A program made the position numbers and the translations under genes. This document shows, one piece after another, positions 52,547 through 63,214 of a stretch of 64,000 nucleotides of DNA; positions within the stretch are counted from its first letter, which is position 1; every line of letters starts with the position of its first letter. The stretch spans positions 1-64,000 of the forward strand of contig DATCDN010000054.1 in the NCBI GenBank assembly GCA_036510675.1. Direction: 5' to 3'. The notes below the pieces were generated by a model. That model made no database searches, was not told the origin of the DNA, and saw only the letters and a program-made list of their open reading frames with translations. Source of the DNA: JAATGI01 sp036510675. Its GTDB lineage: Bacteria; Pseudomonadota; Alphaproteobacteria; ATCC43930; CGMCC-115725.

Positions 52547-54073
52547 ATGGTGGATGCCGTGCCTTCGAACGTGACGCCGCTGCGCGACAGCGATCTGATT
52601 TACCGCTCCCCGCCTCGGAATATCGAGGCCGAGCAGGCCCTGCTCGGTGCCATGCTGGTCAACAACGAGGCGTATCGGCGAGTCGCGGAATTTCTGCTGC
52701 CCGAGCATTTCGCCGAGCCGGTGCATCAACGCGTCTATGCCGCGATCCGCACGCTGATCGAGCGCGCGCAGATCGCCAATCCGGTCACGCTGAAGAATCT
52801 CTTCGACCAGGATGGCGCCTTGACCGAGATCGGCGGCGCGCAATATCTCGCCCGCCTCGCCGCCTCGGTGGTCACGATCATCAACGCCAATGATTACGGC
52901 CGCCAGATTTACGATCTCCATCTGCGCCGCCAGCTCATTTCCATCGGCGAGGATGTTGTCAACGACGCCTACGCCTACGATCTCGAGCGCGAGGCACAGG
53001 CGCAGATCGAGTCGGCGGAGAAGAAGCTGTTCGACCTCGCCACCCTCGGCGAATATGACAGCGGCTTTCAGTCGTTCCAGAAGGCGCTGACCCAGGCCGT
53101 CGTGATGGCGGAGGCCGCCTTTAAAAAGGGCGGCAAGACCATCGGCGTCGCCACAAATTTCGCCGATCTCGACAAGAATCTCGGCGGGCTGCATCCCTCC
53201 GATCTGCTGATCCTCGCGGGCCGGCCGTCGATGGGCAAGACCGCGCTGGCCACCAACATCGCGTTCAACGCCGCCCGCGCCTATCGCCCGGGCAAGGACC
53301 CGAACGGCCGGACCATCGCCGAGGATGGCGCGGTGGTCGGCTTCTTCTCGCTTGAAATGTCGGCCGAACAATTGGCGACGCGCGTTCTTTCGGAACAGTC
53401 GGGCGTCTCCTCGGACAAGATTCGGCGCGGCGAGGTGTCGAGCACCGATTTCGAGAAATTCGTCCGCGCCAGCCTCGAGCTCGCCGAGGTGCCGCTCTAT
53501 ATCGATGACACCCCGGCGCTGTCGATCACCGGGCTGCGCACACGGGCGCGGCGGCTGCAGCGTACCCACGGGCTGGGGCTGATCGTGATCGACTATCTGC
53601 AATTGCTACGCGGCAGCGGCGATGGCGGCGGCGCCGAGAACCGGGTGCAGGAAGTGTCTGAAATTACCCGTGGATTGAAGGCGTTGGCGAAGGAGCTTAA
53701 TGTTCCAGTGCTGGCCCTGTCGCAGCTATCGCGCCAGGTCGAGTCGCGCGAGGACAAGCGGCCGATGCTGTCGGATTTGCGGGAATCGGGCTCGATCGAG
53801 CAGGATTCGGACGTCGTCATGTTCATCTTCCGCGAGGAATATTACCTCAGCCGCGGCCAGCCCTCGCAGCGGCCGGAAGAGGCCAACGACAAATTCAATG
53901 AACGCTACGAGCGCTGGCATAAGCGGCTGCAGGAGGTGCACGATACCGCCGAGCTGCTGATCGCCAAACAGCGCCATGGTCCGATCAACAACATCACCCT
54001 GCGCTTCGACAGCCACACCACCCGCTTCGACAATTACGTGCGCAGCGATCACAGCCCCGAAGAGCGGTTTTGA
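52547..54073 (+). CDS. dnaB: Replicative DNA helicase DnaB
   Basis: 508 residues. The N-terminal domain starts PPRNIEAEQALLGAMLVNNE; the RecA-like domain has Walker A GRPSMGKTALATN (near 225), Walker B LIVIDYLQLL and ALSQLSRQVESREDKRP. It unwinds DNA ahead of the replication fork. No ribosome-binding site is obvious before the ATG. Its stop overlaps the TTG start of alr. Confidence 0.96.
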   Translation: MVDAVPSNVTPLRDSDLIYRSPPRNIEAEQALLGAMLVNNEAYRRVAEFLLPEHFAEPVHQRVYAAIRTLIERAQIANPVTLKNLFDQDGALTEIGGAQYLARLAASVVTIINANDYGRQIYDLHLRRQLISIGEDVVNDAYAYDLEREAQAQIESAEKKLFDLATLGEYDSGFQSFQKALTQAVVMAEAAFKKGGKTIGVATNFADLDKNLGGLHPSDLLILAGRPSMGKTALATNIAFNAARAYRPGKDPNGRTIAEDGAVVGFFSLEMSAEQLATRVLSEQSGVSSDKIRRGEVSSTDFEKFVRASLELAEVPLYIDDTPALSITGLRTRARRLQRTHGLGLIVIDYLQLLRGSGDGGGAENRVQEVSEITRGLKALAKELNVPVLALSQLSRQVESREDKRPMLSDLRESGSIEQDSDVVMFIFREEYYLSRGQPSQRPEEANDKFNERYERWHKRLQEVHDTAELLIAKQRHGPINNITLRFDSHTTRFDNYVRSDHSPEERF

Positions 54074-55164
54074 ATCGGCAACCCGACTCTATCCTCGCCA
54101 TCGATCTTGACGCCATCGCCGCGAATTGGCGTCTGCTGCGCGCGCGGCTGAAGCACGGCACCGAGGCGGCCGCGGTGGTGAAGGCCGATGCCTACGGCCT
54201 CGGCATGGCCCAGATCGCACTGCGGCTGTGGCGCGCCGACTGCCGGCTATTCTTCGTCGCCGATACCGGCGAGGGGCTGGCGCTGCGCCGGTTGCTGCCG
54301 GACGCGCGGATCGCGGTGCTTAATGGCTTCGCCGCGGCCGAGGCGCGGGATTTCGCGCGCGGGCGCCTGATGCCGGTGCTGAACGATCTCGGCCAGATCG
54401 CGGCGTGGCGGAAGACCGGGCGCGGCGCGCCGGCCATGATCCATTTCGATACCGGCATGTCGCGGCTCGGCCTGCCCCGCGCCGAGGCGAAGCGGCTAGC
54501 GGACACGCCGGAATTGCTCGATAGAGTTGGCGTCGTCGCCTATCTCAGCCATTTAAGCAGTGCCGGCACGCCGGGCGCCGCCACCAACCGCGTCCAGCGT
54601 GATGCCTTTCGCGCGCTGCTGGCGCGGCTGCCGCCCGCTCCGGCCAGCCTCGCCGCCAGTTCGGGTATCTTTCTGGGGCCGGCCTATCATTTCGATTTCG
54701 TCCGTCCCGGCGCCGCGCTATACGGGTGCAATCCCCGTCCGGGGCGACGCAACCCCATGAGACAAACAATTAAACTTAAAGCAAAAATCCTCCAGACGCG
54801 CGAGCTCGACGAGGGGCAGGCGGTGGGCTATGACGGCACCTTCCGCACCACGCGCGCCGGCCGGGTCGCGACCCTCGGCATCGGCTATGCCGATGGCTGG
54901 CTGCGCTCGGCCAGCAATAAGGCCAGCGTCGGCATCGGCGGCCAGCGCGCGCCCGTCATCGGGCGCATCTCGATGGACCTTTTCACCATCGACGTGACCG
55001 GCATCGACCCCAAGCACACCCGCCCCGGCGCCTATGCCGATCTGCTGGACGATGCCTATGGCATCGACGATTTCGCCCGCGACGCCGGCACCATTGGCTA
55101 TGAGGTGCTGACCCAGCTCGGCGGCAAGCATCACCGGGTCTATCGCGGCGGCCGCGATGCTTGA
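54070..55164 (+). CDS. alr: Alanine racemase
   Basis: 364 residues from TTG 54070, overlapping the dnaB stop (TTGA). PLP lysine K38 in VVKADAYGLG, LSHLSSAGTP, GYDGTFRTT with the catalytic Tyr region and GRISMDLFTIDVT. Supplies D-alanine for peptidoglycan. Overlaps mlaE by 8 bp. Confidence 0.94.
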   Translation: MNRQPDSILAIDLDAIAANWRLLRARLKHGTEAAAVVKADAYGLGMAQIALRLWRADCRLFFVADTGEGLALRRLLPDARIAVLNGFAAAEARDFARGRLMPVLNDLGQIAAWRKTGRGAPAMIHFDTGMSRLGLPRAEAKRLADTPELLDRVGVVAYLSHLSSAGTPGAATNRVQRDAFRALLARLPPAPASLAASSGIFLGPAYHFDFVRPGAALYGCNPRPGRRNPMRQTIKLKAKILQTRELDEGQAVGYDGTFRTTRAGRVATLGIGYADGWLRSASNKASVGIGGQRAPVIGRISMDLFTIDVTGIDPKHTRPGAYADLLDDAYGIDDFARDAGTIGYEVLTQLGGKHHRVYRGGRDA

Positions 55165-55930
55165 TTTTCTCGCCAGCGTCGGCCGCATTTTCATCCTGTT
55201 CCTCCAGGCGGCGGGGCGCCTGGCGCTGTTCGCCATCGTCGGCATCTCCCACTGTTTCCGCCCGCCCTTCTACCCACGGCTGATCGGGCGTCAGCTCATC
55301 GACATGGGCTATTATTCGCTACCCGTCGTGGGGCTGACCGCGATCTTCACCGGCATGGTGCTGGCGCTCCAAACCCACAGCGGCTTCGCCATCGGCGCCG
55401 AGACGGCGGTCGCGACGGTGGTGGTGCTGTCGGTGACGCGAGAGCTGGGACCGGTGATCGCCGGGTTGATGGTGGCCGGGCGAATCGGCGCCGCGATCGC
55501 GGCCGAAATCGGCACCATGCGGGTCACCGATCAGATCGACGCCCTCTCCACCCTGTCGACCAACCCTTATAAATATCTCGTCGTGCCGCGCCTGATCGCT
55601 GGCACCATCGCCCTGCCGGTGCTGGTGTTCATCGCCGATATCATCGGGGTGTTCGGCGGCTTTCTGGTCGCGACCTATACGCTCGATTACAATCCTGGCG
55701 GCTTCCTCGGCGCGATATGGGATACGCTCAAGACCGAGGACATCGTGTCGGGCCTGGTCAAGTCGGCGGTATTCGGATTCATCGTCGCGCTACTCGGATG
55801 CTACCATGGTTATCATTCAAAAGGGGGCGCGCAAGGCGTCGGTGCTGCCACAACGTATGCCGTGGTATCGGCCTCGATCATGATCCTCGTTACCGATTAT
55901 GTGCTGACGGCGCTGTTCTTTTCATCATGA
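55157..55930 (+). CDS. mlaE: MlaE-family ABC permease (intermembrane lipid transport)
   Basis: 257 residues, five to six membrane helices. GLTAIFTGMVLALQTHSGFA, RELGPVIAGLMVAGRIGAAI and AAEIGTMRVTDQIDAL are the MlaE (Ttg2B) signature segments. With MlaF it drives lipid movement between the membranes. It overlaps both alr and mlaF. The usual MlaD (MCE) gene does not follow. Confidence 0.93.
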   Translation: MLDFLASVGRIFILFLQAAGRLALFAIVGISHCFRPPFYPRLIGRQLIDMGYYSLPVVGLTAIFTGMVLALQTHSGFAIGAETAVATVVVLSVTRELGPVIAGLMVAGRIGAAIAAEIGTMRVTDQIDALSTLSTNPYKYLVVPRLIAGTIALPVLVFIADIIGVFGGFLVATYTLDYNPGGFLGAIWDTLKTEDIVSGLVKSAVFGFIVALLGCYHGYHSKGGAQGVGAATTYAVVSASIMILVTDYVLTALFFSS

Positions 55931-56703
55931 GCGGCAAGGTCAAAATCGCCGTTCGCGGCCTCAAAAAATCCTTCGGCCGCAATCTCGTGCTCGATGGGGT
56001 GGATTTCGACGTCCATGAGGGCGAGAGCCTGGTGATCATCGGCGGCTCGGGCACGGGCAAATCGGTCACCGTGAAATGCGTGCTCGGCCTGATGGAGCCG
56101 GATGCTGGTTCCATCCTGATCGACGGCATCGAGGCGACCCGCCTCTCCGGCAGCAAGCGGGCCCAGCTGATGCGCAAATTCGGCATGCTGTTCCAGGGCG
56201 CGGCCTTGTTCGATTCGCTGCCGGTCTGGGAAAATGTCGCATTCGGCCTGATTCAGGGCCGTGGCATGGCGCGCGCCAAGGCCAGGGACATCGCCATGCA
56301 GAAGCTCGCCGCCGTCGGTCTCGGGCCAGAGGTCGGCATGCTCAGCCCGGCGGAACTGTCGGGCGGCATGCAGAAGCGCGTCGGCCTCGCCCGCGCCATC
56401 GCCGCCGAGCCGGAAATCATCATTTTCGACGAGCCGACCACCGGCCTCGACCCGATCATGGCCGATGTGATCAATGATCTGATCGTCAAATGCGTGCACG
56501 ATCTCGGCGCCACCGCGATCTCGATCACCCATGATATGGCCTCGACGCGGAAAATCGCCGATCGCGTCGCGATGATTTACAAAGGCCGAATCATCTGGTC
56601 GGATGCGGCCGACCGCATCGACCATTCCGGCAATGACTATGTCGAGCAATTCATCCACGGCCGCGCCGAGGGTCCGATCCGCATGGAAGTCAGGGCACTG
56701 TAG
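55927..56703 (+). CDS. mlaF: MlaF-family ABC ATPase
   Basis: 258 residues from ATG 55927, overlapping the mlaE stop (ATGA). Walker A IIGGSGTGKSV, signature LSGGMQKRVGLARAIA, Walker B IIIFDEPTTGLDPI. LSGGMQKR is characteristic of MlaF/Ttg2A. It is directly followed (no gap) by radA. Confidence 0.93.
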   Translation: MSGKVKIAVRGLKKSFGRNLVLDGVDFDVHEGESLVIIGGSGTGKSVTVKCVLGLMEPDAGSILIDGIEATRLSGSKRAQLMRKFGMLFQGAALFDSLPVWENVAFGLIQGRGMARAKARDIAMQKLAAVGLGPEVGMLSPAELSGGMQKRVGLARAIAAEPEIIIFDEPTTGLDPIMADVINDLIVKCVHDLGATAISITHDMASTRKIADRVAMIYKGRIIWSDAADRIDHSGNDYVEQFIHGRAEGPIRMEVRAL

Positions 56704-58103
<1,400 letters not shown>

Positions 58104-58107
<4 letters not shown>

Positions 58108-58805
58108 ATACACTCGATATCGTCGTCATTCTGGTGCTGCTGCTGTCGGCGGGCTTCGCCTATATGCGCGGCTTCGTGCGCGAGCTATTGGCGATCGTCG
58201 CCTGGGTCGGCGCGGCGATCATCACGATCTACGCCTATGGCTATGCCGTGCCGTTCGCCGAGCGGTTCCTGCCCAAGGGGCCGATCGCCAATATCGCGGC
58301 CGGCGCGGCGGTATTCCTGGTGGTGCTGATCATCCTGTCGATCGTCACGGCGAGCGTCGCGGGCCGCGTGCACCAGACCGGCATGTCGTCGTTCGACCGG
58401 CTGTTCGGCTTGTTGTTCGGGCTGGTGCGGGGGGCGATTCTGCTGGCGCTCGCCTACATCGCGCTGGCCTGGTATTTGCCCCCCGACAAGCCGCGCCCCG
58501 CCTGGGTGACGCAGGCGCGCAGCCTGCCGTTGTTGCAGGCGGGTGCCAACGCCATCGAATCCTTCATTCCCTCGGCCTTGCGCGATCAGGTCAAGACCAC
58601 GGCGTCGCGCAGCGGTGTCGGCGGCGGTGGCGCCGTCGCCAGCCCGGGCACCGATGCCGAAAACGCCGTGCGCGCGCTCGTGACGCCGAAGGCGCCGGCT
58701 AAACCGGAGAATCCCGCGCCCGCCTATCGGGTGCAGGATCGCGCCGAGATGAACCGGCTGATCGACCAGCAGCAACAGCAGCAACAATCGCAAGACAAGC
58801 AATGA
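58104..58805 (+). CDS. cvpA: CvpA-family membrane protein
   Basis: 233 residues from GTG 58104. Four membrane spans in the first 130 residues (MNTLDIVVILVLLLSAGFAY, GLLFGLVRGAILLALAYIAL) as in CvpA, which is needed for envelope homeostasis. The C-terminal 100 residues are soluble and end in a glutamine-rich tail (QQQQQQQSQDKQ). It precedes purF, the conserved cvpA-purF order. Confidence 0.9.
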
Positions 58806-58872
58806 CCGGCGAGCGCCCTGGGATGCGGCTGGAAAGCGCCGGGGCGATCCCCATATCGAGGGTGGCGGAACC

Positions 58873-60327
58873 ATGCTGACCACCAACCCCTTCGACGACG
58901 ACAAGCTGCATGAGGAATGCGGCGTGTTCGGCGTTTATGGCCATGCCGAGCCGGCGGCGCTGACCGCGCTTGGCCTCCACGCACTACAGCATCGCGGCCA
59001 GCAGGCGGCGGGCATCGTCACCTATGATGGCGAGCAGTTCCATGCCCATCGCGGCCTCGGTCAGGTCGGCGAGAATTTCAGCTCCAAGGACGTGATTCAG
59101 CGCCTGCCCGGCAAGGCGGCGATCGGCCATTGCCGCTATGCCACCACCGGCGAAGTGGCACTGCGCAATGTGCAGCCACTGTTCGCCGATTTCGAGTTCG
59201 GCGGCCTCGCCATCTGCCACAACGGCAATCTGACCAATTCCTATCATCTGCGCCGCCAGCTGGTGCGGCGCGGCAGCCTGTTCCAATCGACCTCCGATAC
59301 CGAGGTCATCGTTCATCTCATCGCCACCAGCCTCAAGGACAATGTCGAGGACCGGGTGATCGACGCGCTGCGCCAGGTCGATGGCGCCTATTCCCTGGTG
59401 GCGCTGACCCAGACCAGCGTCATCGGCGTGCGCGACCCCCTGGGCGTGCGGCCGCTGGTGCTGGGCCGGCTGGGCGATGCCTGGATTTTCGCGTCCGAGA
59501 CCTGCGCGCTCGATATTATCGGCGCCGAATTCGAGCGCGATGTCGCGCCGGGCGAGATGATCGTGATCGATAGCGGCGGCGTCAAAAGCCGGCGCCCGTT
59601 CGAGCCGCTACGCAAGCGGCTCTGCGTCTTTGAATATATTTATTTCGCGCGGCCCGACAGTGTCGTCGATGGCGTCAGCGTCTATGAGGCCCGCAAGCGC
59701 ATCGGCGCCGAGTTGGCGCGCGAAAGCCACGTTTCGGCCGATCTGGTGATTCCGGTGCCGGATTCAGGCGTGCCGGCGGCGATTGGCTATGCCGCGGAAT
59801 GCGGTCTGCCGTTCGAGCTCGGCATCATCCGCAATCACTATGTCGGCCGCACCTTCATCGAGCCAACCGACCAGATCCGCCATCTCGGCGTCAAGCTTAA
59901 GCACAGCGTCAACAAGGCCGGTATCAAGGGCAAGCGCGTCATTCTGGTGGACGATTCCATCGTGCGCGGCACCACCTCGACCAAGATCGTCGAGATGTTC
60001 CGCCATGCCGGCGCCGCCGAGGTGCATATGCGCATCTCCAGCCCACCCACCGGCCATTCCTGTTTCTATGGCATCGCCACGCCGGAGAAGCAGGATTTGC
60101 TGGCCTCGCACATGAATGTCGACGAGATCGCGCGCCATATCGGCGTCGATTCGCTGGCCTTTGTCTCGATCGACGGCCTCTATCGTGCCATGGGCGAGGC
60201 GAAGCGCGATCCGGCGGCGCCGCGCTTCTGCGATGCCTGCTTCACCGGCGACTATCCGATCGCGCTGGTCGATAAGGACGCCGGCCAGGTCTCGACCCAA
60301 TTGTCGCTGCTGACCGAAACCGCGTGA
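58873..60327 (+). CDS. purF: Amidophosphoribosyltransferase PurF
   Basis: 484 residues. The catalytic N-terminal nucleophile is C16 (HEECGVFG) after a 15-residue propeptide. The PRPP site reads ILVDDSIVRGTTS. Cysteines at RLCVFEYIYFARPDS, GHSCFYGI and FCDACFTGDYP indicate the [4Fe-4S] Bacillus-type enzyme. It catalyses the first step of purine synthesis. Overlaps the following SDR gene by 4 bp. Confidence 0.95.
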   Translation: MLTTNPFDDDKLHEECGVFGVYGHAEPAALTALGLHALQHRGQQAAGIVTYDGEQFHAHRGLGQVGENFSSKDVIQRLPGKAAIGHCRYATTGEVALRNVQPLFADFEFGGLAICHNGNLTNSYHLRRQLVRRGSLFQSTSDTEVIVHLIATSLKDNVEDRVIDALRQVDGAYSLVALTQTSVIGVRDPLGVRPLVLGRLGDAWIFASETCALDIIGAEFERDVAPGEMIVIDSGGVKSRRPFEPLRKRLCVFEYIYFARPDSVVDGVSVYEARKRIGAELARESHVSADLVIPVPDSGVPAAIGYAAECGLPFELGIIRNHYVGRTFIEPTDQIRHLGVKLKHSVNKAGIKGKRVILVDDSIVRGTTSTKIVEMFRHAGAAEVHMRISSPPTGHSCFYGIATPEKQDLLASHMNVDEIARHIGVDSLAFVSIDGLYRAMGEAKRDPAAPRFCDACFTGDYPIALVDKDAGQVSTQLSLLTETA

Positions 60328-61025
60328 TCCTCCGAGGCAAGCTGGCCCTCGTCACGGGGGCGACGCGGGGCATTGGCGCGGCGGTGGCGAAGCGGTTCGC
60401 CGCCGAAGGCGCGCATGTAATCCTGGTGGGGCGCACGCAGGGCGCCCTCGAAGAGCTGGATGACGAGATCGGCGAGGCCGGCGGCACGGCAACGCTAGTG
60501 CCGCTCGATCTGCGCCAGTTCGACGACATCGACCGGATGGGCCTCGGCCTGCACGAGCGCTTCGGCAAGCTCGACATTCTTGTCGGCAATGCCGGGGTGC
60601 TGCCGCATCTGACGCCGGCCGGTCATCTCGATCCCAGCGTGTGGCAGGAGATCATCGACGTCAATCTCACCGCCAACTGGCGGCTGATCCGCTCGCTCGA
60701 TCCGCTGTTGCGCCGCGCCGACGCGGCGCGCGCCCTGTTCACCACCTGCGCCGCGGGCCGCGACGCCGGGCCGTTCTGGAACGCCTATGCCGCGTCGAAG
60801 GCCGGGCTCGAGGCGCTGGTCCGCTCCTACGCCGCCGAAATTGCCAAGACGCCGATCCGCGCCAATCTCATCGATCCCGGCCCGGTCCATACCCGCCTGC
60901 GCAACAACGCCTTTCCCGGCGAGGACAAATCGCTATTGCGCAAACCGGAAGAGGTGACGGACTTGTTCCTCACGGCAGCTTCTGCGGAGTGCACGCGAAA
61001 TGGCGCGTTGATGAGCGATGGCTAA
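60324..61025 (+). CDS. SDR-family oxidoreductase
   Basis: 233 residues from GTG 60324. Cofactor motif TGATRGIGAAV, NAG at VGNAGVLPHL, and catalytic YAASKAG. The stop overlaps ridA by 8 bp. Short-chain dehydrogenases are often found behind purF in alphaproteobacteria; substrate unknown. Confidence 0.9.
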   Translation: MILRGKLALVTGATRGIGAAVAKRFAAEGAHVILVGRTQGALEELDDEIGEAGGTATLVPLDLRQFDDIDRMGLGLHERFGKLDILVGNAGVLPHLTPAGHLDPSVWQEIIDVNLTANWRLIRSLDPLLRRADAARALFTTCAAGRDAGPFWNAYAASKAGLEALVRSYAAEIAKTPIRANLIDPGPVHTRLRNNAFPGEDKSLLRKPEEVTDLFLTAASAECTRNGALMSDG

Positions 61026-61416
61026 GCACGTTCCCGTCGCGCCCGCCGGTTTGCCGCCGACCGTCGGTCCCTATGCGCGGGCGGTCCGGGTCGGCGATCT
61101 GCTTTACATCGCCGGCACCACCGCGTTGAGCCATATGAGCGGGCCCTACACCGAGCGGCGGGTGCCGGGGACGATCGAGGCGCAGGCGCGCATGACGCTC
61201 GACAATATCCGCGCCATCGTCGAGGCTGCGGGCGGCGCCATGGGCGATATTTTCAAGATCGTGATCATGCTGAAGGACTCAGCGGACTATGCGCGCCTCA
61301 ACGCGGTGCGGGCCGAGTATTTCCCGGTCAATCCGCCAATCAGCACCTGCTTTCAGGCCAATCTCATGCGTGACGATTTGTTGATCGAGATCGAGGCGAT
61401 CGCCGCCCTTACCTGA
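61018..61416 (+). CDS. RidA-family protein
   Basis: 132 residues. VGDLLYIAGTTALSHMSGPY, then FKIVIMLKDSADYARLNAVR and FPVNPPISTCFQANLM are YjgF/RidA segments, but the substrate-binding Arg usually found before the CxE region is not evident (ISTCFQ), so enamine deaminase activity is less certain. Last gene of the dnaB-ridA run. Confidence 0.85.
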   Translation: MAKHVPVAPAGLPPTVGPYARAVRVGDLLYIAGTTALSHMSGPYTERRVPGTIEAQARMTLDNIRAIVEAAGGAMGDIFKIVIMLKDSADYARLNAVRAEYFPVNPPISTCFQANLMRDDLLIEIEAIAALT

Positions 61417-61461
61417 ATCGCCCCCCATGCTATGGTTTTTCAAAATAGCAGGGGAAACGCC

Positions 61462-62781
61462 ATGGCTGTCATTCCGGACAATGTTCCGAGCTATGACCCG
61501 AGCGGACAATCGCTGAAGCATCGCCGGCTGTTGCTGTCCGCGCTCTCCGGCTCGGCGATCGAATGGTACGATTTCGGCCTTTATGGCCTGCTGGCGCCGG
61601 CGATTTTTGACAAGCTGTTCTTTCCCAAGGAATCGCCGCTGATCGGCACTATCTTCGTGATGGGCATTTTCGCGGTCGGCTTTATCGGGCGCCCGGTCGG
61701 CGGCCTGATCTTCGCGCATTTCGGCGACAAGATCGGGCGCAAGCCGATGATGGTCGTCACCATGTCGCTGATCGGGGTTGCCAGCACGCTGATGGGCTGC
61801 ATCCCGAGCTATGCGTCGATCGGCGTGGCGGCGCCGATCCTGTTGAAGCTGCTGCGGTTCGTCCAGGGCTGCGCGCTGGGCGGCGAGTCGACCGGCGCCC
61901 CGATCCTGACCATGGAAAGCGCGCCACATGGCCGGCGCGGCCTGTTCGCGTCGATCGCGCAGATGGGCGCCCCGGTCGGCGGCATCCTCGCCTCGCTCGC
62001 GGCGCAGGCGGTATCGCGCCTGCCGCCAGATCAGCTCATGGAATGGGGCTGGCGCCTGCCCTTCCTCGCCAGCATCGTCATCGTCGCCATCGGCCTTTAT
62101 ATCCGGGTCAAGGTCGATGAATCGCCGGCCTTCCTCTCGCGGGCGAAGGAGGCCGGCGTCGCCCGCGTGCCGCTGTTCGAGGTGCTGCGCCGGGCGCGTC
62201 TCCCGGCGCTGATCGTGTTCCTGTGCGCGCTGGCGGAATCCAGCATCGCGTTCCTCGCCGGCGTGTTCGGCCTGCAATATGGTCTCGTGACGTTGCATCT
62301 CGACCGGCTGACGATGCTGCAGGGCGGCTTCATCGGGCTGATCATCTGTCTTGCCATGGCGCCGCTTTGCGGCTGGCTGGCGGACAAGGTCGGGCGCCGC
62401 CCGATGCTGCTGATCGGTTTCACTCTCGCCGCCTTGAATATCGCATTCGTCTTTTTCGGCCTGCTGGCGACGCGCAACCCCTATCTCGTGATGGCCGCGA
62501 TGGCGTTCTCGCCCGCCATCCTGACGCCGCTGACCCTATGCGTCGAAGGCAGCTTCTATGCCGAACTGTTCGAGGATGCGCGGCTGCGCTATTCCGGCAA
62601 TACGCTGGGCCGCCAGTTCGGCGCCGCGTTCGGCGGCGGGCTGATGCCGGTGATCGCCACCGGCCTCGTCGCGGCCATGGGCGGCAGCCTGCTCGGCGTC
62701 AAAATCTATTTCTGCATCCTCGCAGTGCTCGCGATCGGCGCGGTGCTGGTGGCGCCGGAAACGCGGGATCGGCGGGTCTAA
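61462..62781 (+). CDS. MFS transporter, metabolite:H+ symporter (MHS) family
   Basis: 439 residues from ATG 61462 (AGGGGAAACGCC upstream). Twelve membrane segments. SGSAIEWYDFGLYGLLAPAI at the start and FGDKIGRKPMMVVT in loop 2-3 mark the MHS family of proline/betaine, shikimate and alpha-ketoglutarate permeases. Substrate not determined. Confidence 0.9.
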   Translation: MAVIPDNVPSYDPSGQSLKHRRLLLSALSGSAIEWYDFGLYGLLAPAIFDKLFFPKESPLIGTIFVMGIFAVGFIGRPVGGLIFAHFGDKIGRKPMMVVTMSLIGVASTLMGCIPSYASIGVAAPILLKLLRFVQGCALGGESTGAPILTMESAPHGRRGLFASIAQMGAPVGGILASLAAQAVSRLPPDQLMEWGWRLPFLASIVIVAIGLYIRVKVDESPAFLSRAKEAGVARVPLFEVLRRARLPALIVFLCALAESSIAFLAGVFGLQYGLVTLHLDRLTMLQGGFIGLIICLAMAPLCGWLADKVGRRPMLLIGFTLAALNIAFVFFGLLATRNPYLVMAAMAFSPAILTPLTLCVEGSFYAELFEDARLRYSGNTLGRQFGAAFGGGLMPVIATGLVAAMGGSLLGVKIYFCILAVLAIGAVLVAPETRDRRV

Positions 62782-62789
62782 ATAGTTGC

Positions 62790-62852
62790 CAGTCTTCAGT
62801 CATCAGTTTTCAGTTTTTCTTACTGACAACTGATAACTGACAACTGAAAACC
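62790..62852. repeat. Heptad-phased inverted CAGT/ACTG repeat array
   Basis: Four CAGT units start at 62790, 62797, 62804 and 62811, exactly seven bases apart; four ACTG units start at 62822, 62829, 62836 and 62843, again seven apart. The two halves are inverted about 62819, giving a long imperfect palindrome between the convergent MFS and zeta-inhibitor genes. It may act as terminator or be a mobile palindromic repeat. Confidence 0.8.
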
Positions 62853-62858
62853 ACGACC

Positions 62859-63170
62859 TCAGCCCCCCAACTCGACGCGCGCCTGCGCCATCGCCTTTTC
62901 CAGTTCTTGAAGCACGCGATCGCGGTCGAGGCCCTTGGCCGCCAGGTCGGCGGTCAGCTTGGCGATGACGCTTTCCTCGCCATGTTTCTGAAATTCGGCG
63001 GCGACGATCTCGGCGGCATAGGCATCGGCATCGGCGCCATTCTTACCCAGGATGCCGGCTGCCCAATGGCCGGCGATGCGGTTCCGCCTTGACTTCACCT
63101 TGAAGGCAAACTCTTGATCCTGCTGGTATTTGCGCTCAAAACCTTTTTCCCGTTCGTCGAAACTGCTCAT
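62859..63170 (-). CDS. DUF1476 protein, F1-ATPase zeta inhibitor subunit
   Basis: 103 residues: FDEREKGFERKYQQDQEFAF, VKSRRNRIAGHWAAGILG and LEKAMAQARVELGG. This is the DUF1476 family, known in Paracoccus as the zeta subunit that inhibits F1Fo-ATP synthase with an N-terminal inhibitory helix. Restricted to alphaproteobacteria. Confidence 0.9.
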   Translation of the reverse strand: MSSFDEREKGFERKYQQDQEFAFKVKSRRNRIAGHWAAGILGKNGADADAYAAEIVAAEFQKHGEESVIAKLTADLAAKGLDRDRVLQELEKAMAQARVELGG

Positions 63171-63214
63171 TCGGTGAACCCCTTTCGCGGCTTCCTATAT
63201 CGTAAGAGAGTTCC

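Noticed and set aside
62790..62852. Heptad repeats considered as a CRISPR array
   Set aside because: Units are seven bases with no unique spacers and are arranged as an inverted pair.
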